Part shown: piece by piece, positions 11,101 through 20,320 of the stretch
How positions within the stretch are numbered: the stretch's first letter is position 1
Layout of the letters: each line of letters starts with the position of its first letter
Assembly: GCF_027941915.1 (NCBI RefSeq)
Contig: NZ_CP116009.1
Span: 1 to 64,000 of the forward strand
DNA length: 64,000 bases
DNA from: Ramlibacter tataouinensis
Lineage (GTDB): Bacteria; Pseudomonadota; Gammaproteobacteria; Burkholderiales; Burkholderiaceae_C
Reading direction: 5' to 3'
Made by a program: the position numbers and the translations under genes
The notes under the pieces: model-generated
Told to the model about the DNA's origin: nothing
The model's input: only the letters and a program-made list of their open reading frames with translations
Databases searched by the model: none

Positions 11101-11648
11101 CCCAGTCGGCCGACCTGAACGAGGCCATCACCACGCTGGAAGACGCCATCCGCAAGATCGACGGCGAGACGCGCGAGCTGCTGGGCGGCACCTTCAACAC
11201 CGTCAACGAGCACTTCGGCCGCATGTTCCCCGAGCTGTTCGGCGGCGGCAACGCCAAGCTGGTGATGACCGGCGAGGAGATCCTCGACTCCGGCGTGCAG
11301 GTGATGGCGCAGCCGCCGGGCAAGAAGAACCAGACCATCCACCTGCTGTCCGGCGGCGAGAAGGCGTTGACGGCGATCGCGCTGGTGTTCGCGATCTTCC
11401 AGTTGAACCCGGCGCCGTTCTGCCTGCTCGACGAGGTCGATGCGCCGCTGGACGACGCCAACACCGAGCGCTACGCCAAGCTGGTGACGGCCATGAGCAA
11501 GGAGACCCAGTTCCTGTTCATCAGCCACAACAAGATCGCCATGGAGATGGCCGAGCAGCTGATCGGCGTCACCATGCAGGAGCAGGGTGTCTCGCGCATC
11601 GTGGCGGTGGACATGGAATCGGCGGTGACGATGGCGGAGGTGGCTTGA
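8133..11648 (+). CDS. smc: Chromosome segregation protein SMC
   Basis: Large coiled-coil ATPase of the condensin complex that compacts and segregates the chromosome together with ScpA and ScpB. The 1171-aa product has an N-terminal head half with Walker A GPNGCGKSN (31-39), a long heptad-rich coiled coil broken by a hinge around residues 510-640, and a second coiled coil. The C-terminal head half carries signature LLSGGEKALTAIAL and Walker B FCLLDEVDAPLDDAN. The start chosen is GTG at 8133 (VRLSSIKLSGFKSFAEP), because the conserved SMC N-terminus begins exactly there; the in-frame codons upstream lack homology-like sequence. It is the first gene of smc-zipA-ligA, with zipA overlapping its stop. 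Confidence 0.96.
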   Translation: MRLSSIKLSGFKSFAEPTNFLLPGQLVGVVGPNGCGKSNIMDAVRWVLGESRASELRGESMQDVIFNGTTSRKPASRSSVELVFDNADHRAGGQWSQFAEIAVKRVLTRDGTSSYYINNQPVRRRDVQDVFLGTGLGPRAYAIIGQGTISRIIESRPEELRLFLEEAAGVSKYKERRRETENRLSDTRENLTRVEDILRELNANLDKLEKQAEVAQRYNALQAEVALKQHQLWYLRRAESETDQARIKADADKAVNDLESRIADLRHVESELETIRQAHYAAGDQVNQAQGQLYEASAEVGRLEAEIRFVVEGRQRAEQRLQQLKEQTAQWAARKDDAAAELETLAGQSVQAEEQATLLAAQLEEQSMALPDLEEALRQAQAKSGEQRASVAQVQQQIQVLATDQRHIEDQSRQLNQRRERLVADRNALAAPDEQRLANLQSQLAAAQEAAETADARLHELQEQVPQLDEDRRQKQQSVNAEGHRQADLSARREALKALQEKVRTDDKLKPWLARHGLEGLQALWSRIHVEQGWENALEAALRERLSSLEVSRLEMVRSFAADAPPAKLSFHNPPPAAAPEAAGALPRLADLLRLNDAGQKALLADWLHGCYTAASFEDALAARSQLQPGEVIYVQTGHCVGPHSVSFYAQDSERAGLLARQQEIENLDKQLRAQALITEEARSALVRAEAAYTDASQRLVTVRREAQETQGRAHELQVETLRLTQLAEQTRARSEQIAADLAEVDALLEELQERRVTAEARFEELDMQLADSQERHAQLDERVIEAERRLAQAREQQRSLERQAQEAQFSQRSLEARRAELQRAIETASQQAQGIAADEERARAELERLTDAAAQAGLQSALELKSDREQALGAKRSEYDDLTAKLRASDERRLKLERELDPLRQRITDLQLKEQAARLGLEQYTQFLAEAGADLAAVAKSIEEGNVRLTGLQGEIDRLHREVTSLGAVNLAALDELTTARERKQFLDAQSADLNEAITTLEDAIRKIDGETRELLGGTFNTVNEHFGRMFPELFGGGNAKLVMTGEEILDSGVQVMAQPPGKKNQTIHLLSGGEKALTAIALVFAIFQLNPAPFCLLDEVDAPLDDANTERYAKLVTAMSKETQFLFISHNKIAMEMAEQLIGVTMQEQGVSRIVAVDMESAVTMAEVA

Positions 11649-12679
11649 GCGGCTTCACCCTCGGCCTCACCCTCCTGGGCGCGCTGGTGCTGGCTGCCGT
11701 GGTCGGCTGGAACGCCTGGACCACCCGCAAGCTGGCGCCACGGCAGGTCGAGATGGCCGCCCGGGACGACCCCGCCGACGGCGCGGCGCCCGATCCCGAG
11801 CCGCGCGAGCCGGTGTTCGACGAGAGCGAGCCCGCCCCGCTGCCGGTGCCCGAGCGCAAGCCGGGGCTGGACGCGCTGATCGATGCCATCGCGCCGATCG
11901 CCATCGACCTGCCGGTCTCGGGCGAGGCCGCCCAGGCCGCCATGCCGGCCACGCGCCGCGCCGGCAGCAAGCCGTTCGCCATCGAGGGCCTGAACGAGTC
12001 CAGCCAGCACTGGGAAACGCCGCAGGCCGGCCGGCGCTACACCGCCTTCCAGGCCGGCGTGCAGCTGGCCAACCGCACCGGTGCGCTCAACGAGATCGAG
12101 TACTCCGAGTTCGTGGTCAAGGCCCAGGCCTTCGCCGACGCGGTGAACGGCTCGCCCGAGTTCCCCGAGATGCTGCACGAGGTGGCGCGGGCGCGCGAAC
12201 TCGACCAGTTTGCCGGCGCCCACGATGCCCAGCTCGGCTTCACCCTGCTGGCGCGCCAGGCGGCCTGGAGCCCGGGCTTCGTGCACCAGCACGCCGCCCG
12301 CTTCGGCTTCGTCGCCGGCGCGATCCCCGGCCGCATGGTGCTGCCGGCGGCGCACGCCGGGCACCCGCCCATGCTGGTGCTGTCCTTCGACAGCCAGGCG
12401 GCGATGGCGGAAGACCCGGCGCAAAGCGCCATCCGCGAAGTCACGCTCAGCCTCGACGTGCCGCAGGTGCCGCGCGGCGAGCAGCCGTTCCTGCGCATGC
12501 GCGACGCCGCCATCGGGCTGGCGGCCGGCCTGGACGGCGTGATCACCGACGACAACGGCCGCGAGATCCGGCCGGAGGCGCTGGACGGGGTCGGCGCCGA
12601 CCTGGAACTGCTCTACGACACGCTGGAGTCGCGCGACCTGGCGGCCGGCTCGCCGCAGGCGCGGCGGTTGTTCGGCTGA
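11645..12679 (+). CDS. zipA: Cell division protein ZipA-like (FtsZ-binding, C-terminal domain)
   Basis: Inner-membrane division protein that tethers FtsZ. The 344-aa product has one N-terminal membrane segment (about residues 3-22), an acidic/proline-rich cytoplasmic linker (about 35-110) and a C-terminal FtsZ-binding ZipA domain of about 140 residues, including the LGFTLLARQAAWSPGFVHQHA-like region. The start is inferred as TTG at 11645: it overlaps the smc stop (TTGA), has a GGAGG 4 nt upstream (11636-11640), and begins the membrane segment directly. The sequence is divergent from enterobacterial ZipA, as is usual for betaproteobacteria; the call rests on domain layout and on position between smc and ligA. 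Confidence 0.86.
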   Translation: MSGFTLGLTLLGALVLAAVVGWNAWTTRKLAPRQVEMAARDDPADGAAPDPEPREPVFDESEPAPLPVPERKPGLDALIDAIAPIAIDLPVSGEAAQAAMPATRRAGSKPFAIEGLNESSQHWETPQAGRRYTAFQAGVQLANRTGALNEIEYSEFVVKAQAFADAVNGSPEFPEMLHEVARARELDQFAGAHDAQLGFTLLARQAAWSPGFVHQHAARFGFVAGAIPGRMVLPAAHAGHPPMLVLSFDSQAAMAEDPAQSAIREVTLSLDVPQVPRGEQPFLRMRDAAIGLAAGLDGVITDDNGREIRPEALDGVGADLELLYDTLESRDLAAGSPQARRLFG

Positions 12680-12689
12680 TTTCCGGTAA

Positions 12690-14774
<2,085 letters not shown>

Positions 14775-14885
14775 GGACGGCCCGTCCGGGCGGCCTGCCG
14801 CACGCGGGCGGCCCACTCCTTGCTGCCCCGGGTTCCCCACGAAAGCGATCCCGCAAACCCGCGCGATCCTGTCACATTGCGTTCC

Positions 14886-14891
14886 TATACT
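14886..14891 (+). promoter_or_regulatory. Possible -10 box (TATACT) directly upstream of the ABC ATPase gene
   Basis: TATACT matches the sigma-70 -10 consensus at 5 of 6 positions and ends 6 nt before the chosen ATG at 14898. Transcription from it would start at or very near the ATG, giving a leaderless mRNA. No convincing -35 is visible at 16-18 bp spacing. Confidence 0.3.
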
Positions 14892-14897
14892 GGCGCG

Positions 14898-15911
14898 ATG
14901 TCTTCCATCCAGCTTGTCGACGTGGGAAAGCACTGGGGCGAAACCGTTGCACTGGAGGACATCCGCCTCGAGATCGCATCCGGCAGCTTCTGCGTGCTGC
15001 TCGGGCCGTCCGGCTGCGGCAAGTCCACCACCCTGCGGATCATCGCGGGGCTGGAGACGGCCAGCCGCGGGCGGGTCCTGATCGATGGCCGCGATGTCAC
15101 GAACCTGCCACCTGCGCAGCGCAACATCTCGATGGTGTTCCAGAACTATGCGCTGTTTCCGCACCTGAGCGTCGCCGACAACATCACCTTCGGCCTGTCG
15201 GTGCGCAAGGTTCCCGCGGCCGAGATCGCCAGGCGCCTGGCTGACACGGCCGGGCTGCTCGGCCTGGCGCACCTGCTCGAGCGCAAGCCCTCGCAACTGT
15301 CCGGCGGCCAGCAGCAGCGCGTGGCGCTGGGCCGCGCCCTCGTCGCGCAAGCCAAGGTGTGCCTGATGGACGAGCCCCTGTCCAACCTGGACGCCCAGCT
15401 GCGCCAGGAGATGCGCACCGAGCTGCGGCAGCTGCAGCAGCAACTGGGCCTGACGGTCGTGTACGTCACGCACGACCAGGCCGAAGCCATGAGCATGGCC
15501 GACCAGGTGGTGCTGCTCAATCGCGGCCGGATCGAACAGGCCGCTGCGCCCCGCGCCCTGTATGCACGGCCGGCGACCACGTTCGCCGCCACCTTCATCG
15601 GCACTCCGGCCATGAACCTGCTGCGGCTGGACGGCGACCGGGTTGCCGGCAGCAGCGTGGCGGCAGGTCGCGCGGCGCACTGGCTGGGGATCCGCCCCGA
15701 AGAAGTCGCGCTGGGCGGTGCCGTTCCGGCCGCCGTGCGCAGCATCGAGTACCTGGGCGCCGACCTGATCCTGCATTGCAGCGTGGGCAGCGAGACGCTC
15801 ACGGTGCGCACCGCCGGCCAGGCGGAACTGGCCGCGGGCAGCCAAGTGATGCTGCAGTGGCCGGCGGCCAGCGCGCACCACTTCGATGCGGCCGGCCAGC
15901 GGCTTCCCTGA
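14898..15911 (+). CDS. ABC transporter ATP-binding protein, UgpC/MalK type
   Basis: Cytoplasmic ATPase of an ABC importer for carbohydrates or glycerol-phosphate-type solutes. The 337-aa protein has Walker A GPSGCGKST, the Q-loop (SMVFQNYALFPHLSV), signature LSGGQQQRV, Walker B VCLMDEPLSNLD and H-loop VTHDQAEAM, followed by a C-terminal TOBE/OB domain from about residue 235. The start at 14898 (MSSIQLVDVGKHWGE) matches the family; an upstream ATG at 14820 adds a tail with no similarity. It is first in a five-gene run with a UgpB-like binding protein and two permeases. Confidence 0.93.
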   Translation: MSSIQLVDVGKHWGETVALEDIRLEIASGSFCVLLGPSGCGKSTTLRIIAGLETASRGRVLIDGRDVTNLPPAQRNISMVFQNYALFPHLSVADNITFGLSVRKVPAAEIARRLADTAGLLGLAHLLERKPSQLSGGQQQRVALGRALVAQAKVCLMDEPLSNLDAQLRQEMRTELRQLQQQLGLTVVYVTHDQAEAMSMADQVVLLNRGRIEQAAAPRALYARPATTFAATFIGTPAMNLLRLDGDRVAGSSVAAGRAAHWLGIRPEEVALGGAVPAAVRSIEYLGADLILHCSVGSETLTVRTAGQAELAAGSQVMLQWPAASAHHFDAAGQRLP

Positions 15912-15948
15912 CGATCTTCCTTCCACAAGCAACGAAGCAGGCACCCCC

Positions 15949-17238
15949 ATGCAACGCAAGCACTTCAACCGACTCCTCCTCGCGGCCGGCACGGCAGCCA
16001 CTTTCGGCCTCGGCGCCGCCCATGCGCAGACGACCGAAGTCTCCTTCTTCTACCCGGTGGCCGTGGGCGGGGCGATCGCCAAGACGATCGACGGCTTCGC
16101 CGCCGACTTCATGAAGGCCAACCCCGGGATCAAGGTCACGCCGATCTACGCGGGCACCTACCAGGAGACCCTGGTGAAGGCGCTGACCGCGCACAAGTCC
16201 GGCACCCCGCCGGTGACTTCCGTGCTGCTGTCCACCGACATGTTCACGCTGATCGACGAGGACGCGATCGTCCCGATCGACAACTTCGTCAAGACCGCGG
16301 AGGACAAGGCCTGGCTCGGCGGCTTCTACCCGGCCTTCATGATGAACAGCCGCACCGGCGGCAAGACCTGGGGCGTGCCGTTCCAGCGCTCCACGGTGGT
16401 CATGTACTACAACAAGGACCTGTTCAGGGAAGCCGGCCTCGACCCCAGCAAGCCGCCCCAGACCTGGGCCGAACTGAAGGCCGCAGCCACCAAGCTGACG
16501 AAGAAGGACGCGAGTGGCAAGGTCACGCAGTGGGGCGTGCAGATCCCGTCCAGCGGGTTCCCGTACTGGCTGTTCCAGACGCTCACCACCACCAACGGCG
16601 CGATCCTGGCCAACGAGGCCGGGACGCAGGTGAAGTTCGACGATCCCAAGGTCATCGAGGCGCTGCAGTACTGGGTCGACCTGGGCAAGGCCGGCGTGCA
16701 CCCGCCCGGGGTGGTGGAGTGGGGCACCACGCCCAAGGACTTCTTCGAGAAGAAGACGGCCATCATGTACACCACCACCGGCAACCTCACCAACGTCAGG
16801 AACAACGCCAAGTTCGACTTCGGGGTGGCGATGATCCCGGGCAACGTGCGCAAGGGCTCCCCGACCGGCGGCGGCAACTTCCACATCTTCAAGAAGGCCA
16901 CGCCCGCGCAGCAGGAGGCGGCCTTCAAGTTCATCAAGTGGGTGACCGAACCCGAGCGCGCGGCGCAATGGAGCATGGACACCGGCTACGTGGCGGTCTC
17001 CGAAGCCGCCTACAAGACCGACACGCTGCGCAAGTACGGGAGCGAGTTCCCGTCCGCGCTGGTGGCCCGCGACCAGCTGCCGGTGTCGGTGGCGGAGTTG
17101 TCCACGCATGACAACCAGCGCGTCACCAAGGCGCTCAACGACGGCCTGCAGGCGGCGCTGACGGGCACCAAGACTCCGGCGCAGGCCATGCAGGACGCGC
17201 AGCGCGAGGCCGACCGCATCCTGCGCTCCTACAAGTGA
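15949..17238 (+). CDS. ABC transporter extracellular solute-binding protein, UgpB-like
   Basis: Periplasmic binding protein (family 1/UgpB group) delivering substrate to the two downstream permeases. The 429-aa product begins with a clear signal peptide: basic MQRKHFNR, a hydrophobic stretch and a likely cleavage after AHA (about residue 25). The mature part has the cluster features YAGTYQETLVKAL and VPFQRSTVVMYYNKDLF, which occur in glycerol-3-phosphate and sugar binders. The start at 15949 was chosen because it begins the signal peptide. The substrate is probably a glycerol-phosphate derivative or sugar, by family only. Its stop overlaps the first permease start (GTGA). Confidence 0.92.
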   Translation: MQRKHFNRLLLAAGTAATFGLGAAHAQTTEVSFFYPVAVGGAIAKTIDGFAADFMKANPGIKVTPIYAGTYQETLVKALTAHKSGTPPVTSVLLSTDMFTLIDEDAIVPIDNFVKTAEDKAWLGGFYPAFMMNSRTGGKTWGVPFQRSTVVMYYNKDLFREAGLDPSKPPQTWAELKAAATKLTKKDASGKVTQWGVQIPSSGFPYWLFQTLTTTNGAILANEAGTQVKFDDPKVIEALQYWVDLGKAGVHPPGVVEWGTTPKDFFEKKTAIMYTTTGNLTNVRNNAKFDFGVAMIPGNVRKGSPTGGGNFHIFKKATPAQQEAAFKFIKWVTEPERAAQWSMDTGYVAVSEAAYKTDTLRKYGSEFPSALVARDQLPVSVAELSTHDNQRVTKALNDGLQAALTGTKTPAQAMQDAQREADRILRSYK

Positions 17239-18137
17239 CGGCGGGGCGGGGCGACAGCGCCGCCGCCGGCAGCCACGCAGCCATCCACGCATGGCTGCTG
17301 CTGCTGCCGGCCCTGGTGCTGCTGGCGGCGTTCACGCACTGGCCGACCGTCGCCACCTTCGTCGACAGCTTCTACTCCACGCCGCGCGGCGCGCGGCCCG
17401 CGGTGTGGGTCGGCGCCGAGAACTACCAGGCGATGGCGGCCGACCCGGTGTTCTGGAAGGCGGTGGCCAACAACCTGTGGTTCGCCGGCGCCACCATCCC
17501 GCTGTCGATCGGCCTGGCGCTGGTGATGGCGCTCTGGGTTAACGAGCGCATCGCCGGCCGCGCGTTCCTGCGCATGGCCTACTTCACGCCCACCGTGCTG
17601 CCGATGATCGCGGTGGCCAACATCTGGCTGTTCTTCTACACGCCGCAGTACGGGCTGCTGGAGCAGTTCACCGGCGCGCTGGGCCTGCCTTCGCACAACT
17701 GGCTGGGCGACCAGCGCACGGCGCTCGCCTGCATCACCGTGGTGGCGGTCTGGAAGGAGGCCGGCTTCTTCATGATCTTCTACCTGGCCGCGCTGCAGAC
17801 GCTCAACCCCAGCCTGCGCGAGGCCGCGGCCATCGAAGGCGCGTCGCGCTGGTACTTCTTCCGCCGGGTGCAGTGGCCGCTGCTGATGCCCACGACGCTG
17901 TTCGTGCTCGTCAACGCGGTCATCAACGCCTTCCGCATGGTCGACCACGTGTTCGTGCTGACGCGCGGCGGTCCCGACAACGCCTCGACGCTGCTGCTCT
18001 ACCACCTGTACGAGGTGGGCTTCAAGTTCTGGGATACGGCGTATGCCTCGGCCCTGACGGTGGTGCTGGTCGTCGTGCTGGCGAGCGTGGCGCTGTTCCA
18101 GTTCTTCGTGCTCGACAAGCGGGTGCACTACAAATGA
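17235..18137 (+). CDS. ABC transporter permease, UgpA/MalF type
   Basis: Inner-membrane permease subunit, 300 aa with about six membrane segments. The first is LLLLPALVLLAAF, near residue 20. The cytoplasmic EAA loop (LREAAAIEGASRWYFFRRVQWPLL) contacts the ATPase. The GTG start overlaps the stop of the binding-protein gene by 4 bp, and its own stop overlaps the next permease start, so the three are translationally coupled. It pairs with the downstream permease to form the channel. Confidence 0.93.
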   Translation: MTAGRGDSAAAGSHAAIHAWLLLLPALVLLAAFTHWPTVATFVDSFYSTPRGARPAVWVGAENYQAMAADPVFWKAVANNLWFAGATIPLSIGLALVMALWVNERIAGRAFLRMAYFTPTVLPMIAVANIWLFFYTPQYGLLEQFTGALGLPSHNWLGDQRTALACITVVAVWKEAGFFMIFYLAALQTLNPSLREAAAIEGASRWYFFRRVQWPLLMPTTLFVLVNAVINAFRMVDHVFVLTRGGPDNASTLLLYHLYEVGFKFWDTAYASALTVVLVVVLASVALFQFFVLDKRVHYK

Positions 18138-18967
18138 AGCCACCCGCGCAAAGGCTGGCCTGGAACGAGCCGAACGCGCTCGACACGCTCGCGGCGTGGC
18201 TGCTGGCGATCCTGTGGATCCTTCCGCTGGCCTATGCGGTCTGGACGGCCTTCCATCCCAGCGAGTACTCGACCCGCTTTTCGCTGCTCGCGCCGCTGAC
18301 GCTGGACAACTTCCGGCGGGCCTGGCAAGCGGCCCCGTTTGCCCGCTACTTCCTGAACACCACGCTGCTGGTGCTGATGATCCTGGCGGTCCAGCTGGTG
18401 CTGGCGACGCTGGCGGCCTACGCGTTCGCCCGCTACCGGTTCCGCGGCCGGAACGTGGCCTTCGCGCTGGTGCTGGTGCAGCTGATGATCATGCCGGACA
18501 TCCTGCTGGTGGAGAACTACCGGACGATGGCGCAACTCGGGCTGGTCGACACGCTGGTGGCCATCGGCCTGCCGTACTTCGCCTCGGCCTTCGCCATCTT
18601 CCTGCTGCGCCAGACCTTCATGGGCATACCGAAGGAGCTGGACGAGGCGGCGCGGGTGGAGGGCGCCAGCGCCCTGCAGACGCTGTGGCGGGTCTATGTG
18701 CCGCTGGCCCGGCCGGTCTATACCGCCTTCGCGCTGGTTTCCATCAGCTTCCACTGGAACAATTTCCTGTGGCCGCTGATCATCACCAACAGCGTGAACG
18801 CCCGGCCCCTGACCGTGGGGCTGCAGGTGTTCTCCTCGCCCGACCAGGGCGTGGACTGGTCCGTGATCACCGCCGCAACCCTCATGACGTCCGCGCCGCT
18901 GCTCGTCGCCTTCCTGCTGTTCCAGCGCCAGTTCGTGCAGAGCTTCATGCGGGCCGGCATCAAGTAG
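18134..18967 (+). CDS. ABC transporter permease, UgpE/MalG type
   Basis: Second permease subunit of the importer, 277 aa with six predicted membrane segments. The EAA loop reads LDEAARVEGASALQTLWRVYVPLA, and the C-terminal RQFVQSFMRAGIK end is typical of carbohydrate-uptake family 1 permeases, whose last residues touch the ATPase. The ATG at 18134 overlaps the preceding stop by 4 bp. It is followed after 3 bp by the phosphatase-fold gene. Confidence 0.93.
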   Translation: MKPPAQRLAWNEPNALDTLAAWLLAILWILPLAYAVWTAFHPSEYSTRFSLLAPLTLDNFRRAWQAAPFARYFLNTTLLVLMILAVQLVLATLAAYAFARYRFRGRNVAFALVLVQLMIMPDILLVENYRTMAQLGLVDTLVAIGLPYFASAFAIFLLRQTFMGIPKELDEAARVEGASALQTLWRVYVPLARPVYTAFALVSISFHWNNFLWPLIITNSVNARPLTVGLQVFSSPDQGVDWSVITAATLMTSAPLLVAFLLFQRQFVQSFMRAGIK

Positions 18968-18970
18968 CCC

Positions 18971-19816
18971 ATGGACCTCGTGACCTGGAACACCCAGTGG
19001 TGCTGCGGCATCGACGGCGTCGTGAGCCCGCCGCGGATCGTCGAGGCCGCGCGCCGGCTGGCCGACTTCGACGTGCTGTGCCTGCAGGAGATCGCGGGCA
19101 ACTACCCGCAGCTGGCCGGCGGCGCCGGCCACGATCAACCGGCCCTGCTGCGCGAGCTGCTGCCGGGCTTCCAGCTGTTCTTCGGCGCGGCCGTCGATGA
19201 GTCCGGTCCGCAGGGCGAGCGCCGGCGCTTCGGCAACCTGGTCGCCACCCGGCTGCCGGTGGCCCAGGTGCAGCACCACCCGCTGCCGTATCCGGCCGAT
19301 CCCGGCGTGCGCAGCATGCCGCGGATGTGCACCGTGGTCACCGTCCTGGACCCGAAGCTCGGTCCGGTGCGGATCATGACCACGCACCTGGAGTTCTATT
19401 CCAAGCGGCAGCGCATGGCGCAGGCCCGTGCGCTGCGTGAACTGCACGTCCAGTACAGCGCCCATGCGGCCGGGCCGCCCGAGCCCGCCGATGACGGATC
19501 ACCGTTCCAGACCAAGCGGCACACCGCCGACGCGATCCTGTGCGGCGATTTCAATTTCGAGGCGCACGAGCCCGAGTACGCGGCCGTCTCGGAGCCCTTC
19601 CCGCAGGGCAGGCTGTGGGACAGCTGGCGACTGCTGCATGGCGGCGAGCCGCACCCGCCGACGTTCCGCCTGTATGACCGCCGCTACGGACCCGATCCGG
19701 TGGCCTGCGATTTCGTGTTCGTCAGCGACGGGCTGAAGGACAGGGTCCGCAGCATGGCGGTCGATGGCGCGACGCAGGCATCCGACCACCAGCCGGTGCG
19801 GGTCCGGCTGGAATAG
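18971..19816 (+). CDS. Endonuclease/exonuclease/phosphatase (EEP) family hydrolase
   Basis: Predicted Mg-dependent phosphodiesterase or phosphatase of the DNase I-like fold, 281 aa, with no signal peptide. Visible motifs are the N-terminal WNTQW asparagine, the metal-binding glutamate in LCLQEIAG, a catalytic histidine in MTTHLEF, GDFNFEAHEPEY (Asp/Asn pair) and the terminal SDHQPVRVRL dyad. It lies 3 bp after the UgpE-like permease, so it is almost certainly in the importer operon. By context it may cleave the imported phosphodiester, for instance a glycerophosphodiester, in the role UgpQ plays elsewhere with an unrelated fold. That role is an inference; a nuclease role is also possible. Confidence 0.85.
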   Translation: MDLVTWNTQWCCGIDGVVSPPRIVEAARRLADFDVLCLQEIAGNYPQLAGGAGHDQPALLRELLPGFQLFFGAAVDESGPQGERRRFGNLVATRLPVAQVQHHPLPYPADPGVRSMPRMCTVVTVLDPKLGPVRIMTTHLEFYSKRQRMAQARALRELHVQYSAHAAGPPEPADDGSPFQTKRHTADAILCGDFNFEAHEPEYAAVSEPFPQGRLWDSWRLLHGGEPHPPTFRLYDRRYGPDPVACDFVFVSDGLKDRVRSMAVDGATQASDHQPVRVRLE

Positions 19817-19833
19817 GCGGGGACGCCGGCGAC

Positions 19834-20244
19834 CTAGGCGTCGGGGAATGTCTCCGGCCGCTGCCACAGCCAGGCCAGCACGCTGGCGATGATGGCCACG
19901 ACCGTCAGGATGTACCAGCGCGGCCCGACCACCACCAGCATGGTCGCCACGCTGGCGGCCATCAGCACGGTGGCCAGCCACTTGGCCTTGCGCGCCACCA
20001 CGCCGCCGCGCCGCCAGTCGGAGATCACCCGGCCGAAGTGGCGGTGGTTCTCCAGCCAGCGCAGCAGCCGCGGCGAACTGCGCGCCGCCGCCCAGGCCGA
20101 CAGCAGGATGAACGGGACCGTCGGCAGGACCGGCAGGAAGATGCCGACGATGCCCAGCGCCAGGCTGGCCAGCGCCAGCGCCAGGTAGAACCAGCGCAGC
20201 GGACGCGGCGGGGCAGGGCGGGCTTCGGCGGACGGTTCGGCCAT
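19834..20244 (-). CDS. DUF454 (YbaN-like) inner membrane protein
   Basis: Small membrane protein of 136 aa and unknown function. Features are the family motif RWFYLALALASLALGIVGIFLPVLPTVPF-like first membrane region (positions about 15-45), the SPRLLRWLENHRHFG loop, and two closely spaced C-terminal membrane segments. The start at 20244 (MAEPSAEARP) was chosen over an upstream ATG at 20793, because upstream sequence is low-complexity and antisense to the next gene. It is convergent with the EEP gene (17 bp gap) and divergent from the FUSC gene. Confidence 0.86.
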   Translation of the reverse strand: MAEPSAEARPAPPRPLRWFYLALALASLALGIVGIFLPVLPTVPFILLSAWAAARSSPRLLRWLENHRHFGRVISDWRRGGVVARKAKWLATVLMAASVATMLVVVGPRWYILTVVAIIASVLAWLWQRPETFPDA

Positions 20245-20320
20245 GGGCCGGATTGTGCCGACCGCCGGCAGCGCGTCGTACCATGCCGGTCGCCCTTCAC
20301 TCCATCCTTTGACTTCTCCC

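Noticed and set aside
8115..11528. Long antisense open frame opposite smc (over 1100 codons)
   Set aside because: It mirrors the coding strand of smc in high-GC DNA, is repetitive in L/Q/R/A, has no recognisable domain and no ribosome site; smc itself has all family motifs.
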